This document shows positions 17,745 through 27,468 of a stretch of DNA of 64,000 nucleotides, one piece after another. This stretch comes from Flavobacterium sp. UBA5153 (GTDB lineage Bacteria; Bacteroidota; Bacteroidia; Flavobacteriales; Flavobacteriaceae): positions 62,001 to 126,000 of the forward strand of contig DHXP01000078.1 of the NCBI GenBank assembly GCA_002413745.1, in the 5' to 3' direction. The translations under genes and the position numbers were made by a program. Positions within the stretch are counted from its first letter, which is position 1, and each line of letters begins with the position of its first letter. The notes under the pieces are model-generated. The model did no database searches, had not been told where the DNA came from, and saw only the letters and a list, made by a program, of their open reading frames with translations.

Positions 17745-19685
17745 TTATGAATACAAATCTTTAAAATACCCATACTCCTTATCTATTAAAATTCTTCTAT
17801 CAAGATAGCAATTAAACATTTCACAAGAAGTTTCAGGTAATAAAGAACAACTGAAACAAGCTGATAAATTTAAGTTACCGACACCTTGTCCGCCTGTATG
17901 ATAACAAATTGGATCCGTCGCACAATCTTTAGCTCTCATCATTGCTGACAAAATTAATTTTCCTATTTTATCATTATCACAAATAGATGTTAATCCACCA
18001 TAACTTCCTTCTGAACCTGCAATTGTATATATTAAAACACCATTCATTTCTGTTTTTGGATTATCATCAATATACAATCGTTCTTGGATAGATGTTGATG
18101 GATATCCGCATAAATACTCTAATTCTTTAATTATAAGGTGAGAGAATGTATGAATCAATATGAATTTTGGTGTTAATGCTAAATCTTTGTTTAATGAAGA
18201 GTCAGAATTATTGTGATTATCAATTATTATTTGAATTCTTTTTTGAATTTCTGGATAAGTATTTATCCATTCATTTAATTTATCATTGTCAAAATCAAAG
18301 AAAATGCCCTCTCCAAAACTTTCGATTGCTGGCAAATATTTTGCATTTATACCTTCTTTTGAAGTAAACTTCTTTTGAATTTTATCTATATCATTATTAC
18401 TATCGTCATCATCCTTTAAAAACAAATCCGTTGAAATTGGTTCTTGTCTTGTATAAGAAGTTTGAACTGAAGTAATTTTGATTTTATCCATTTTGTAAAT
18501 GGATTTTATTAAATCATCGGAAAATAATTTGTTTTTTATTTTTTCGAAAATTAATAAATTTTCTAATTTTTCTTCTTCTTTACTTGTTATGAATTTATAC
18601 TCATCAAAGCGATATTCATTTTCTGTTTTAGAGATTTCTGCTTCTCTTTCACTAAAATTATTATCAATTAATTTTTGTATTACAAATTTATCAATATTCA
18701 ATTTATTTGTGGTTGGAAGGATTGCTGCAATAACATCAGAATTCATCTCTTTTTCAGATAAGTCTTTAATAATTCCAATTGAATATTTATTTAGCTCATC
18801 ATTGGCTGGTAAATAAATACTAGATAAGATATTAGCATAATAAACACTATTACTTGTTCTGATTACAGGTTTAAACAATATTCCTTTCTCATTTGTATTT
18901 GGAATTAGTTCTTCGATTTTGATTCTTAAATTAAATAAACCAGAAAGAGTTGAAAAATTAATCTGCTCTCCACTTTTATTCTTTGCAATAATCCAAATAC
19001 CTTTTAAGTCATCTAATTTATCTGATGTTTTAAATTCTAATTCTAAATCATCTGGAACATTGATATTGGCAAGCGTAATAATATTTTCTTCACTATTTAT
19101 TTCTGAATTTTCTTTAGCATCTTCTTTTTTCTTTTTTGTCTTTTTAAGTAAAGCCCATTTGTCCCAAGGAATGTCTGCAATTTCTCCATTGCTAGAAGTT
19201 AAAACAAATCGTATCTGTTCTAAATCAAAAAACTTTCTCCTGTTATTCCTATTTCTAACATAGCATTTAAAACATTTTGGAGGGTAAAACTTTCCTTGAT
19301 CATTAGTGTCAACACTATTCTCCCAATTATATTTCCAATTTGAGAACTTATCAAACTTATGACAAGTATTACAATAAAACCATTCTGGAAAATACTTTGC
19401 GGACAATAAAGCAAAAGAATTTTCAGGTCTGTAACCTTGTTTTAAATCGTTTACTGGTATTTTTACAAGATGCTCTAATTGTTGAAAATATTTACTTATT
19501 CTATTTTTGAATCTCTTATCACTTATTAAGTTATAATCTTCAAACTGACCATTTATACTTTCAAAAAATGGCCATTCATTATATAGATTTATAAATATAG
19601 AGCCGTCTCTTGTTTCTATAATTGAACCAACACCTCCATTAGTACTTATAGATTTTCTTGTTTGTATTTGCTCGAATTGTCCCAT
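17745..19685 (-). CDS. drmB: DISARM protein DrmB (DUF1998)
   Basis: A 646-aa protein with the features of DrmB. The N-terminus reads RKSISTNGGVGSIIETRDGS, followed by a Cys pair CNTCHKF (about 108) and another CFKCYVRN (about 138), a likely zinc site. The C-terminal third is DUF1998-like: FILIHTFSHLIIKELEYLCGYP, LIYTIAGSEGSYGGLTSICD, and CYHTGGQGVGNLNLSACFSCSLLPET with further cysteines. In DISARM, DrmB works with the helicase DrmA on incoming phage DNA. Its ATG overlaps the drmA stop by one base (TAATG, 19683-19687), so translation is coupled. The gene is more AT-rich than the flanking core genes. Confidence 0.88.
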   Translation of the reverse strand: MGQFEQIQTRKSISTNGGVGSIIETRDGSIFINLYNEWPFFESINGQFEDYNLISDKRFKNRISKYFQQLEHLVKIPVNDLKQGYRPENSFALLSAKYFPEWFYCNTCHKFDKFSNWKYNWENSVDTNDQGKFYPPKCFKCYVRNRNNRRKFFDLEQIRFVLTSSNGEIADIPWDKWALLKKTKKKKEDAKENSEINSEENIITLANINVPDDLELEFKTSDKLDDLKGIWIIAKNKSGEQINFSTLSGLFNLRIKIEELIPNTNEKGILFKPVIRTSNSVYYANILSSIYLPANDELNKYSIGIIKDLSEKEMNSDVIAAILPTTNKLNIDKFVIQKLIDNNFSEREAEISKTENEYRFDEYKFITSKEEEKLENLLIFEKIKNKLFSDDLIKSIYKMDKIKITSVQTSYTRQEPISTDLFLKDDDDSNNDIDKIQKKFTSKEGINAKYLPAIESFGEGIFFDFDNDKLNEWINTYPEIQKRIQIIIDNHNNSDSSLNKDLALTPKFILIHTFSHLIIKELEYLCGYPSTSIQERLYIDDNPKTEMNGVLIYTIAGSEGSYGGLTSICDNDKIGKLILSAMMRAKDCATDPICYHTGGQGVGNLNLSACFSCSLLPETSCEMFNCYLDRRILIDKEYGYFKDLYS

Positions 19686-22600
19686 TATTTATTGATTATT
19701 TTAATAATGCTATTAGTATCTATTTCCCTCATTGACATCATTAAACTCCACTCGTCTAAATCAGATATTTTTTTTATTAGTGTTCTATAAGTTAAATTTT
19801 CAACTTTATCCTGCCACTTTTTAGTTAAATCTTCCACTTTCTCAATCGCATATTCCAATTGTTTTTTATTTAAAATTCGGATGTTCAAGAAAGTTTTCAA
19901 ATCATCAATATCTCCATCAAAATCTTTGGCTTGATTGTCTTTATATAAACCTTGCTTGTGTCGTACAAAGCAAACTAATAAACTAGCTAAAACTTTATCT
20001 AATGCGATTTCTGTAAATGGTGTAACACTCAACGGCTCAACAAATTTGTAATACGCATTATGAAACGGAACATAATTTTCAAAATAAGATTTATCCCTTG
20101 AGCGGTTTGCATCCAACAGATTAATTACTATTCCTTTTTCTTTTCTTCCAACTCGACTTGATGCCTGAATGTATTCCGCAACATTTTTTGATTGTCCATT
20201 CATGAGCATCACATTTAGTCTCTCAATATCAATTCCAACTGAAAACATATTTGAAGCCAAGACTAAATCAACTGTATTTTGAACAAAACTTCTACCATCA
20301 TTAACGATTAAATTAAAAGGTTGCTCTAATTCATTTAACAGTTTTTTAATTGAATTACTTTCAATTCTACTAGTTAATTCTTTAGTTCTACTTGATAAAC
20401 CAATCGTGTTAAAATTATAATGTGATTTACTTAAACTATATCGGTTGTGAAGCAGTTTAATAAAATCTAAAATTTCTGAAGGAACTTTATTATAAATTTT
20501 CCCAACATCTCTTAAGCTATTATAAAAAGAAACTATTGTCCAAAAATTATTAATTTCAAGAATTGCTTCCTCTTGTGTTAAATTTGCTTTTTCTTTATAA
20601 TATTTAAAAAGTTCAATTCTTGCCAAAAGTAAATTTCCTAAAATTCTAATTTGAGAATTTAAAGCTGTTTTCCCAGTGGGCATAAAACCAATGTGCTTTC
20701 TTTTACTGTCTTTTGAAACATACGAAAAGAAATTATCATCGTAAGACGCTCCAACTGGTGGGAAAATATTTAATTTTCGATTACCATAAAGCATTGCTAC
20801 TTGATTTTCTGTATTTCTAGTTGTAGCAGTCGATGCAATTATTTTTGGTTTTCTTTTTCCTTTTGTAGCTAACATTTCAACAAGCGATTCATAAAGACCT
20901 GTTATGGAACCTAGCGGTCCACTTAATAAGTGTAATTCATCTTGAATAATTAAATCTGGTGGAAATTTATTTGGATCTAATGAATTGAAAAGTTTATGCC
21001 CTTCTTCCTTGTGCGAAAGCATTGCAAATTTATCAACTGTTGCAAATAATAATGTTGGTGGATTGTTGTAGATTTTGTGATCTACAAAATATATTGGTAA
21101 TTCATCACTAAATGCACAAGCTATATTTAAACATTTAGTTGAAAAACTATTTTTATCTGCTTTATATCCTTGAACATAAAATCCTTGTTGGTTTTGAGAT
21201 ATTAAATTACAACCACACCAAGAACAATTTGTTATTGGAAATGTGTTATACTTTTTATAATCACCCGTTTTTTTCTGATTGAACTTTACTAATTCCTCGT
21301 TAACTTTTTTATAAATTCTGTTTGCATCTTCGTATGAATTAGGTGTTGTGGAAGCTCCAACCCACATGCCAATTGAAATTAGAGAATTGCCGAAAAAATT
21401 ATCATTTTGTTCTTTAAATTGTTTTCTTAAAAAGTCTAAAGAGAGAATCAATTTAGTAGCCCTTTCAAATTGTTGAGCTGTTAATAATCGAAGTGTGTAA
21501 CGCATAATTACAGAAACACCATCTGAATTTTCTTTATGCAACATTCTTCTACTTATGATTGTAAAAGCAGTTAATGCCAAATATGCTTCTGTTTTACCAC
21601 CACCAGTTGGAAACCAAAGTAAATCAACTATGTTATTTCTATCTTCTGAATCTTCATTAATAATTGATTCTAAATTTAATAGAAAAAAAGCTAATTGAAA
21701 AGGTCTATATTGAGGTTTAAAAGAAGTATTATTCTTAAAAAAATCTAAATTATTATAATCGATTTCTGGATTTATTTCACTTAATTCAATACCTTTTTTT
21801 CCAAATACATCTTTCCTTGAAATGAGCATTTGAATATACATTGCAGTATTCGAAAGTAGAAAAGATTTGTATGCAATTTCATTTGAATTTAAGAAATCAA
21901 TATTTTTAATTAATCTCTCATAAGTATTTTTTTGTTTGGAGATTATCGTTTCAAAAGAATGCAAATAATTTGGTTCTACTTCTGTTTTACTTTGTTTTTC
22001 AATGAATTTTTGATATTCACTAGCAAAAAGTTTCAGATTATCAATTATGGTTTCTTTTTTTAAATCTGTCCAAATTGATAGTTTTTTAAGTTCTGTTATG
22101 TCTTTTAATTTTTCAGGAAAATCATCTTTAAATTCATTACTGTAATTTTTTATATCTACTTCGGGTAAAAAAGTTGTTTTTAATTCCGTGGGTTTATAAT
22201 TATCATTCCACATAACTGCACAACCGTGACCAATTCCGTAAGATTTTTCATTTCTATATTGGAAGTTTATTGTATTTAGTTCTTCGTCAAAAGGATTTGT
22301 TTCAGAAAGCTGCTTGTAAGGTAAAAATGTTGTTCCTCTAACCAAAATTTCAGTTTGAAATAATGCCTTATGGTTTAACAATTCGTTACCAAAAGAGAAT
22401 TTTTTCTTTGGATGCGATTCTCTATTTGCCATAAGAATTTTGACAAATTTACCATAATTCGTTTCGTATATTTTTTTATAGTAACAGGTTAAAATTTTCT
22501 TATTATTAGAATTTTCAATTAATGAAAACTCTTTGGCTTCATCTTCATTGTTTTGATTAAGATTTAAAGTAATTAACAAAGGTTCTTGTTTTACTCGTTC

Positions 22601-23293
22601 CCAAAGCCTTCCAAGTAATAACTCAACTTTTCTATACACAACTGTATTTATGAGTTCTGCTTGTTGTTCTTTTTGCTTGAATTTTTCTTTCAAAGTATAA
22701 ACGCTTAAACCACTGCTTGAAAATGCTTCTTTATTTAATGACATAAATCCATTATCATAAACTAAGACATTTCCTAATGGATATAATGGATGATTTATAA
22801 AATCCTTAAATACCTTCTCCTCAATTATAATTTTAGCATCAACTGGCTTGATTTGTTTGTATTTAGCAAATGAAAAAGTGATGTCTATTTTTTCGGTTTC
22901 TTTTGAAACACAAAAAGTTAAACCAAAATTTGAAGGAAAATATTGATTAGCTTCGGAATATTCATTGTCGTTTTCTTCCTTTAATTTTTTATCAAATTTT
23001 TCTTCTACTTCCTCGCTTTCAATTGTATTATCGGTCTCAAATTCTTTTTGGTCATCTTCTCCATCTTCAGTTTCTGCATTGGTATTTACTTCAATATTTA
23101 ATCCAATACTGTCTTTTTTTATATCAATTTCTCTTTCCGGAAATAGTATTCCAGAAAAATATCTACTTAAAGGATAATCTGAAATTATCTCCTCTTCATT
23201 ATTACTTGAGAAAACATCAGAACCTGGACCTATCAGATTTTTTTGAATTGTATCTCTAAATATTAATCTTGGTTGTTCTATATAATTATTCAT
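19685..23293 (-). CDS. drmA: DISARM helicase DrmA
   Basis: A 1202-aa SF2 helicase of the DrmA type. The N-terminal 500 residues are charged and poorly conserved. Walker A is FPTGGGKTEAYLALTAF (near residue 563), Walker B is DELHLLSGPLGS (near 783), motif III is STATTR, and the C-terminal RecA-like lobe carries NMFSVGIDIERLNVMLMNGQ (near 1018) and QASSRVGRKEKG (near 1048). The last is the arginine-finger motif VI, typical of DrmA. A Cys cluster CSWCGCN lies between the two lobes. Its start overlaps the preceding DrmE-like gene by 8 bp and its stop overlaps drmB by 1 bp, so the three are one translationally coupled operon. Confidence 0.9.
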   Translation of the reverse strand: MNNYIEQPRLIFRDTIQKNLIGPGSDVFSSNNEEEIISDYPLSRYFSGILFPEREIDIKKDSIGLNIEVNTNAETEDGEDDQKEFETDNTIESEEVEEKFDKKLKEENDNEYSEANQYFPSNFGLTFCVSKETEKIDITFSFAKYKQIKPVDAKIIIEEKVFKDFINHPLYPLGNVLVYDNGFMSLNKEAFSSSGLSVYTLKEKFKQKEQQAELINTVVYRKVELLLGRLWERVKQEPLLITLNLNQNNEDEAKEFSLIENSNNKKILTCYYKKIYETNYGKFVKILMANRESHPKKKFSFGNELLNHKALFQTEILVRGTTFLPYKQLSETNPFDEELNTINFQYRNEKSYGIGHGCAVMWNDNYKPTELKTTFLPEVDIKNYSNEFKDDFPEKLKDITELKKLSIWTDLKKETIIDNLKLFASEYQKFIEKQSKTEVEPNYLHSFETIISKQKNTYERLIKNIDFLNSNEIAYKSFLLSNTAMYIQMLISRKDVFGKKGIELSEINPEIDYNNLDFFKNNTSFKPQYRPFQLAFFLLNLESIINEDSEDRNNIVDLLWFPTGGGKTEAYLALTAFTIISRRMLHKENSDGVSVIMRYTLRLLTAQQFERATKLILSLDFLRKQFKEQNDNFFGNSLISIGMWVGASTTPNSYEDANRIYKKVNEELVKFNQKKTGDYKKYNTFPITNCSWCGCNLISQNQQGFYVQGYKADKNSFSTKCLNIACAFSDELPIYFVDHKIYNNPPTLLFATVDKFAMLSHKEEGHKLFNSLDPNKFPPDLIIQDELHLLSGPLGSITGLYESLVEMLATKGKRKPKIIASTATTRNTENQVAMLYGNRKLNIFPPVGASYDDNFFSYVSKDSKRKHIGFMPTGKTALNSQIRILGNLLLARIELFKYYKEKANLTQEEAILEINNFWTIVSFYNSLRDVGKIYNKVPSEILDFIKLLHNRYSLSKSHYNFNTIGLSSRTKELTSRIESNSIKKLLNELEQPFNLIVNDGRSFVQNTVDLVLASNMFSVGIDIERLNVMLMNGQSKNVAEYIQASSRVGRKEKGIVINLLDANRSRDKSYFENYVPFHNAYYKFVEPLSVTPFTEIALDKVLASLLVCFVRHKQGLYKDNQAKDFDGDIDDLKTFLNIRILNKKQLEYAIEKVEDLTKKWQDKVENLTYRTLIKKISDLDEWSLMMSMREIDTNSIIKIINK

Positions 23294-25730
23294 CCTCTAG
23301 TAAAGTTTTCTTTTTTATAGTTTTTTCTTGGATAGTTTCAATTAACTTATTTAAAATCTCCATTGGTATTTTCTTTAACGATTCACTAATTTCAGTTTCA
23401 TTAGAAGCAACAAAATCAATTAAATCACTCCCCAAAACTCTTCCAACTTGTTGCCTAATTGAATGGTCTTTTTTTGAATAAATCTTGAATTTTTCAAATT
23501 CATTAACAATTAACTCTTCTTTAAAATTATTGGTAATACAAAAATCTTTAATGATTTCTAATGTTTTAATTCTTGGAAAGCGAGTACTAGAATTTTCCTC
23601 AAAGTAATGTTTAAATGTATTTAGGTTTATTTTATAATTTTGATTATACAACCTACTATATAGGTTTTCAATACCATTAAATTTAGTTGAAAGTTTTTTT
23701 AATGTTTCTTTCCAACTTTCGGAATAACTATCAAACGACTCTAATTGTTTGTCAATATCAAATATTTTTAGAGTTTTTTTAAAATCATTGGGGTTATTAT
23801 TTTGATAAAACCTTATTGTGGCACCTTCGAAAATTTCTCCAATATTAGTTTTTATTAGTTGTTCTTTATCAATTAGAAATACACCTTTTGAAGAATCAAA
23901 CTTATCTGAAGTTCCGTCAGTAAATTCAATTTCATAATTTACTTTTTCCTTTGGAACATCTATACTTTCGTATGGATCATTTTTAAAATTCTCGTTCTCA
24001 AAATCAAATTTAAAAAGGTCATCTAAATTTCTTTGCAATACTTGTTCAATAAACGAAAACTCTGTTTTTACAAATTGATTTCTGTCTCTATGAATAAGTC
24101 TGTCTTTTTCAGTCCGATAATAATTTCCTAATAAATTATCAAATGAAATTTCATCAATTTCCTTGTAGCATAAAACTTCACAATTTCCTTTCAATAAATT
24201 GATTTTATCTAGTAATTCAGTGTTGTTTAGATATGGGATTATGTAAGTTTGATTTTCAGTGTTTTTAATGTCATTAATCCATTTATCTAAATATTGTTTC
24301 TCGCAATCAATCCTTTTGTCACTTATCAATCTAATATTACTTATTCTTTCATTTTTGATTTGGTTTTCAACTGCGTCAAAATTTTTCTTTTCTACAATCA
24401 AATATAAATTATTAACTTCCTTTGCTTTATTTTTGATGTAATTCCATTTTAAATTTTGGTTTTCTAAAATATCAGAAATACATTTGAACTTATTGAGTAT
24501 TTTTTCTGTATGATTTTTTATGGTTTCTTTATTATAAATATCTTGTCCAAAAAAGTTCTTACTCATTTCTTCTTCGAACTTATCACTTTTAAAATACTGG
24601 TATAGTCTATCTGAATATTCTCGATAGATTCCTTTTGATAAGTTAGTATTTACTAGAATTATTCTGAAATAAAAGTTAGCGTAAATTAATAAATGCGAAA
24701 GATTTACATTTGTCACTTTTTTTATGTTTTCAATTTCATCTTTTAATCTTCCTAATTCTAGTATTAAATAATCATTCTCTAAAACTACTTTTTGAGGAGT
24801 TTTAGGAATTTCACTATTAGCAATTTTTATTTCATCTTTTGACCAGAGCCATTCTGTAAAAATATGTCCCGTAATTGGTTTTTCTGTTCCTATCAAAATA
24901 ATGTTTTTTACTTTACCGAGCCACTTTGCCTCTTGCAAAATATCTGAAAAACATTCTCTATATTTAGAATCGCCAATTACAATTATTTCATCAAAAGTTT
25001 GGTTTTCATCTAACAAATAATCTTTAGCAGTTTTAAAGTCATTACAACTCTCAATTAGATAATTAAAAAATGGCAAATCATTACTTATTTTGCCGTTTTT
25101 ATTGGTGTAATTAATTGGCAAAAATTTACTTTCTTTGAAAAACCTTTTATCAGCTATAACTAATGATTTACTTTTAAAGTCTGTTATAAAAGGAAAATCC
25201 GAAGTGAAATTTGAAAGCAAAAAATCGTTATAAACAGTTATATTTTTTGCGGTGTTTTTGTTGTCAACAAGATTTGGGTTTAATTTTGTAAAATTCCTTC
25301 CTTTCAAATCAAAGTTCTGAAAATGCTCATTTTTTTTAGGGAATTTTAAATTTATTTTTATGTTGTCATTATAAACACTTTTTATTTCACAAACTCTAAA
25401 TTGATTTTGATATTTGGTATAAATCAAGTCTTTTAAATCTAAAGCTGGTTTTGTTTTACTAAAATTGAAAAAATTCTGATATAATTTTATTAATACTAAT
25501 GAATGAAAAATGGAAGCGAAAAAGTTAGGACGATAATCATCTTCAGGAATACTTATAAAACAATCTTTATCATTTTCATTTAAGACTATCTTATTGATTA
25601 AATGAAAATTAACAAAATCAAAAGTTTTGAATGATTTAAACTGTTCTTGTTCAGTGTTAAATTCTTTCTGAATCTCTTTTTTGATTTCGCTATCTAATAA
25701 GGAGACATAATTTTTGATATTTTTTTTCAT
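23286..25730 (-). CDS. DrmE-like DISARM-associated protein (candidate)
   Basis: An 814-aa protein, AT-rich and rich in Lys, Asn and Phe, without a signal peptide or membrane segment. Two alpha/beta segments look Rossmann-like: KSLVIADKRFFKE and FDEIIVIGDSKYRECF around residues 190-260, and NLYLIVEKKNFDA around 445. The C-terminal half contains EFTDGTSDKFDSSKG and a helical tail. No nuclease or methylase motif was found; in particular no DPPY/NPPY or catalytic PC motif. Position as first gene of an overlapping E-A-B operon, together with the size, fits DrmE of class 2 DISARM, a protein of unknown function. The name is an inference from gene order and size; homology was not tested. Confidence 0.55.
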   Translation of the reverse strand: MKKNIKNYVSLLDSEIKKEIQKEFNTEQEQFKSFKTFDFVNFHLINKIVLNENDKDCFISIPEDDYRPNFFASIFHSLVLIKLYQNFFNFSKTKPALDLKDLIYTKYQNQFRVCEIKSVYNDNIKINLKFPKKNEHFQNFDLKGRNFTKLNPNLVDNKNTAKNITVYNDFLLSNFTSDFPFITDFKSKSLVIADKRFFKESKFLPINYTNKNGKISNDLPFFNYLIESCNDFKTAKDYLLDENQTFDEIIVIGDSKYRECFSDILQEAKWLGKVKNIILIGTEKPITGHIFTEWLWSKDEIKIANSEIPKTPQKVVLENDYLILELGRLKDEIENIKKVTNVNLSHLLIYANFYFRIILVNTNLSKGIYREYSDRLYQYFKSDKFEEEMSKNFFGQDIYNKETIKNHTEKILNKFKCISDILENQNLKWNYIKNKAKEVNNLYLIVEKKNFDAVENQIKNERISNIRLISDKRIDCEKQYLDKWINDIKNTENQTYIIPYLNNTELLDKINLLKGNCEVLCYKEIDEISFDNLLGNYYRTEKDRLIHRDRNQFVKTEFSFIEQVLQRNLDDLFKFDFENENFKNDPYESIDVPKEKVNYEIEFTDGTSDKFDSSKGVFLIDKEQLIKTNIGEIFEGATIRFYQNNNPNDFKKTLKIFDIDKQLESFDSYSESWKETLKKLSTKFNGIENLYSRLYNQNYKINLNTFKHYFEENSSTRFPRIKTLEIIKDFCITNNFKEELIVNEFEKFKIYSKKDHSIRQQVGRVLGSDLIDFVASNETEISESLKKIPMEILNKLIETIQEKTIKKKTLLEDE

Positions 25731-25925
25731 TTAATTTCCCAATTTCATTATTGTAAATTCATTATTGCATATCTTTTTTTAAATAAAAATTTTATTCCTA
25801 CAACACACAAACTTACAATAAAGCAATCGAAAGAAAATGAGGAAACCGTAAACGGATGAAAATAAATGAAAATAAATTTAGGGTAAGGGGGGTAAGGTAA
25901 TTTGGAGTGAAAGATATTTTGTTTT

Positions 25926-26945
25926 CTACAACAACTTTTTTCTTTCCATTCTTTCTTTGGCTTCGGTTAAAAGCAAATGTATTTTTTCTTCGAACTGTTT
26001 TTTGGGTGGTAAGTCTGTCCAATATTCGGCAACCATTATTCCGTCTTTGTGCATTTCGAGTAACTCAATTTGTTCTCGGCTACTTTCAGCACAAAGTATT
26101 AATCCGATTGGTGTATTTTCTCCTTCTTGCTTCTCGTATTTGTCCAGCCATTTGAGGTATAACTCCATTTGCCCTTTATGTTTGGCTTGGAATTTCCCTA
26201 ATTTTAATTCTATGGCTACTAATCGTTTCAGTTTACGATGGTAGAAAAGCAAATCTAAATTGTAATCTTCTCCATCTATAATCATTCTCTTTTGGCGTTC
26301 TACAAAGGTAAAACCTTTGCCTAATTCGAGAATGAAAGTTTCTAAATCGTGAAGTATAGCATCTTCTAAATCCTTTTCTAAAAAAGTATTTTGTAAACCC
26401 AATAAATCTAAAATATAAGGATCTTTGAATGTATTGAATGGAATATGTGTTGATTCGATAATTTGTGCATCGGCAATGTTTATTCTTTCGTAGGCTTTTA
26501 AAGCAATTTGTCTCCTTAATTCTCTAACCCCAAATAAATTATTTGATGCGTTTTGTGCATAAAATATTTTTGCTTCGATTGTTTTTAATGGCAATAACTC
26601 CACAAAATGCGACCAAGACAATTGTCGAGCCAGTGGCACGACAATTTGAGAATCGGAAAATTGCTCTGCAAACTGCATCATACGTCTCAAATTTCTTAAT
26701 TCAAAATTATTTCCGTATCGTTCTTTCAATTGTGTAGACAGTGTCGACACAATTTGTTTTGCATATTCTGCACGTTTGTTTTGTAGGATATCTTGATTGA
26801 TGCGATTACCCACTTGCCAAAATAAAATAGTAACGGCACTATTTGCTTGAACCGCTACTTGTTGTTTGCTTTGCTCAATAAGTTGTGATAACTCAATGAA
26901 TAAATCACTTTCTAAAATTGATAGACTGTTGGTATTATCTGCCAT
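25926..26945 (-). CDS. YhcG-family PD-(D/E)XK nuclease (DUF1016)
   Basis: A 339-aa protein starting at the ATG at 26945 (a start 33 bp upstream is also possible). The N-terminal part is the DUF1016_N helical domain: VTILFWQVGNRINQ and AKQIVSTLSTQLKERYG, ending with the helix RRMMQFAEQF. The C-terminal part carries the PD-(D/E)XK core: Asp in YNLDLLFYHRKLKRLVAIELKLG (about 235-257), with Glu-x-Lys in IELKLG, and KGQMELYLKWLDKYEK. Such nucleases accompany type I restriction loci and other defence islands. It lies upstream of the DISARM-like operon on the same strand with a gap of 195 bp, so separate transcription is likely. Its role in the island is unknown. Confidence 0.88.
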   Translation of the reverse strand: MADNTNSLSILESDLFIELSQLIEQSKQQVAVQANSAVTILFWQVGNRINQDILQNKRAEYAKQIVSTLSTQLKERYGNNFELRNLRRMMQFAEQFSDSQIVVPLARQLSWSHFVELLPLKTIEAKIFYAQNASNNLFGVRELRRQIALKAYERINIADAQIIESTHIPFNTFKDPYILDLLGLQNTFLEKDLEDAILHDLETFILELGKGFTFVERQKRMIIDGEDYNLDLLFYHRKLKRLVAIELKLGKFQAKHKGQMELYLKWLDKYEKQEGENTPIGLILCAESSREQIELLEMHKDGIMVAEYWTDLPPKKQFEEKIHLLLTEAKERMERKKLL

Positions 26946-26993
26946 ATAATTACTTCTTTCAACTGTTGTATTGAACAAAATCTTCTTTTTTTG

Positions 26994-27020
26994 AATTGCG
27001 GACGCACTGCGGACGCAATT
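26994..27020. repeat. Short direct repeat upstream of the YhcG-like nuclease
   Basis: TGCGGACGCA occurs twice in tandem, 11 bp apart, and the ends ATTGCG and CGCAAT form an inverted pair. It is GC-rich in an AT-rich context and lies about 50-75 bp upstream of the nuclease start, so it may be an operator. Confidence 0.6.
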
Positions 27021-27137
27021 GGGAATATTCGTTATAATAGACCCTATTTAGAGAATGTACTACTAATCTGAACCTACAATCTACAAACATACTAAAAAGC
27101 AATGGAATGTAAAAGAGTGAAAAACAAAAAAGAGGCT

Positions 27138-27450
27138 CTACCACGAATTGTGTGGGTAAAATTTTTAGCCACGAATTTCACGAATTTTCACGAATTATTG
27201 ATTTTTTAAATTTAATTGCACAAATTCTAGCTCGGTATTAATTAGAATTTGTGTAATTCTTTATTAATTACTATAAATCAGCGTTTTATAAATAAAAATA
27301 AAATGAATTTTCTTTACACTTATGCCGACTTTAGACGGAATTCGTGAAATTTTTAAGACAAAGTAATTCGTGAAAATTCGTGAAATTCGTGGCTAACTTT
27401 TTTTAATGCTTTATTTCACTTATAGTTTCTATTTGATAAAACCCACACAA
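27138..27450. repeat. Nested inverted-repeat element, MITE-like
   Basis: A 313-bp element with a perfect 20-bp outer inverted repeat (27138-27157 and 27431-27450) and a perfect 33-bp inner one (27165-27197 and 27364-27396) built from CACGAATT units. A further 16-bp hairpin with one mismatch lies inside (27214-27229 and 27243-27258). No open reading frame and no clear target-site duplication are seen. It lies between the defence island and glpD. Confidence 0.85.
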
Positions 27451-27468
27451 TTCGTGGTAGAAACGTTT

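Noticed and set aside
27138-27450. CRISPR array
   Set aside because: The repeats are inverted rather than direct, lack regular spacers, and no cas gene is present.
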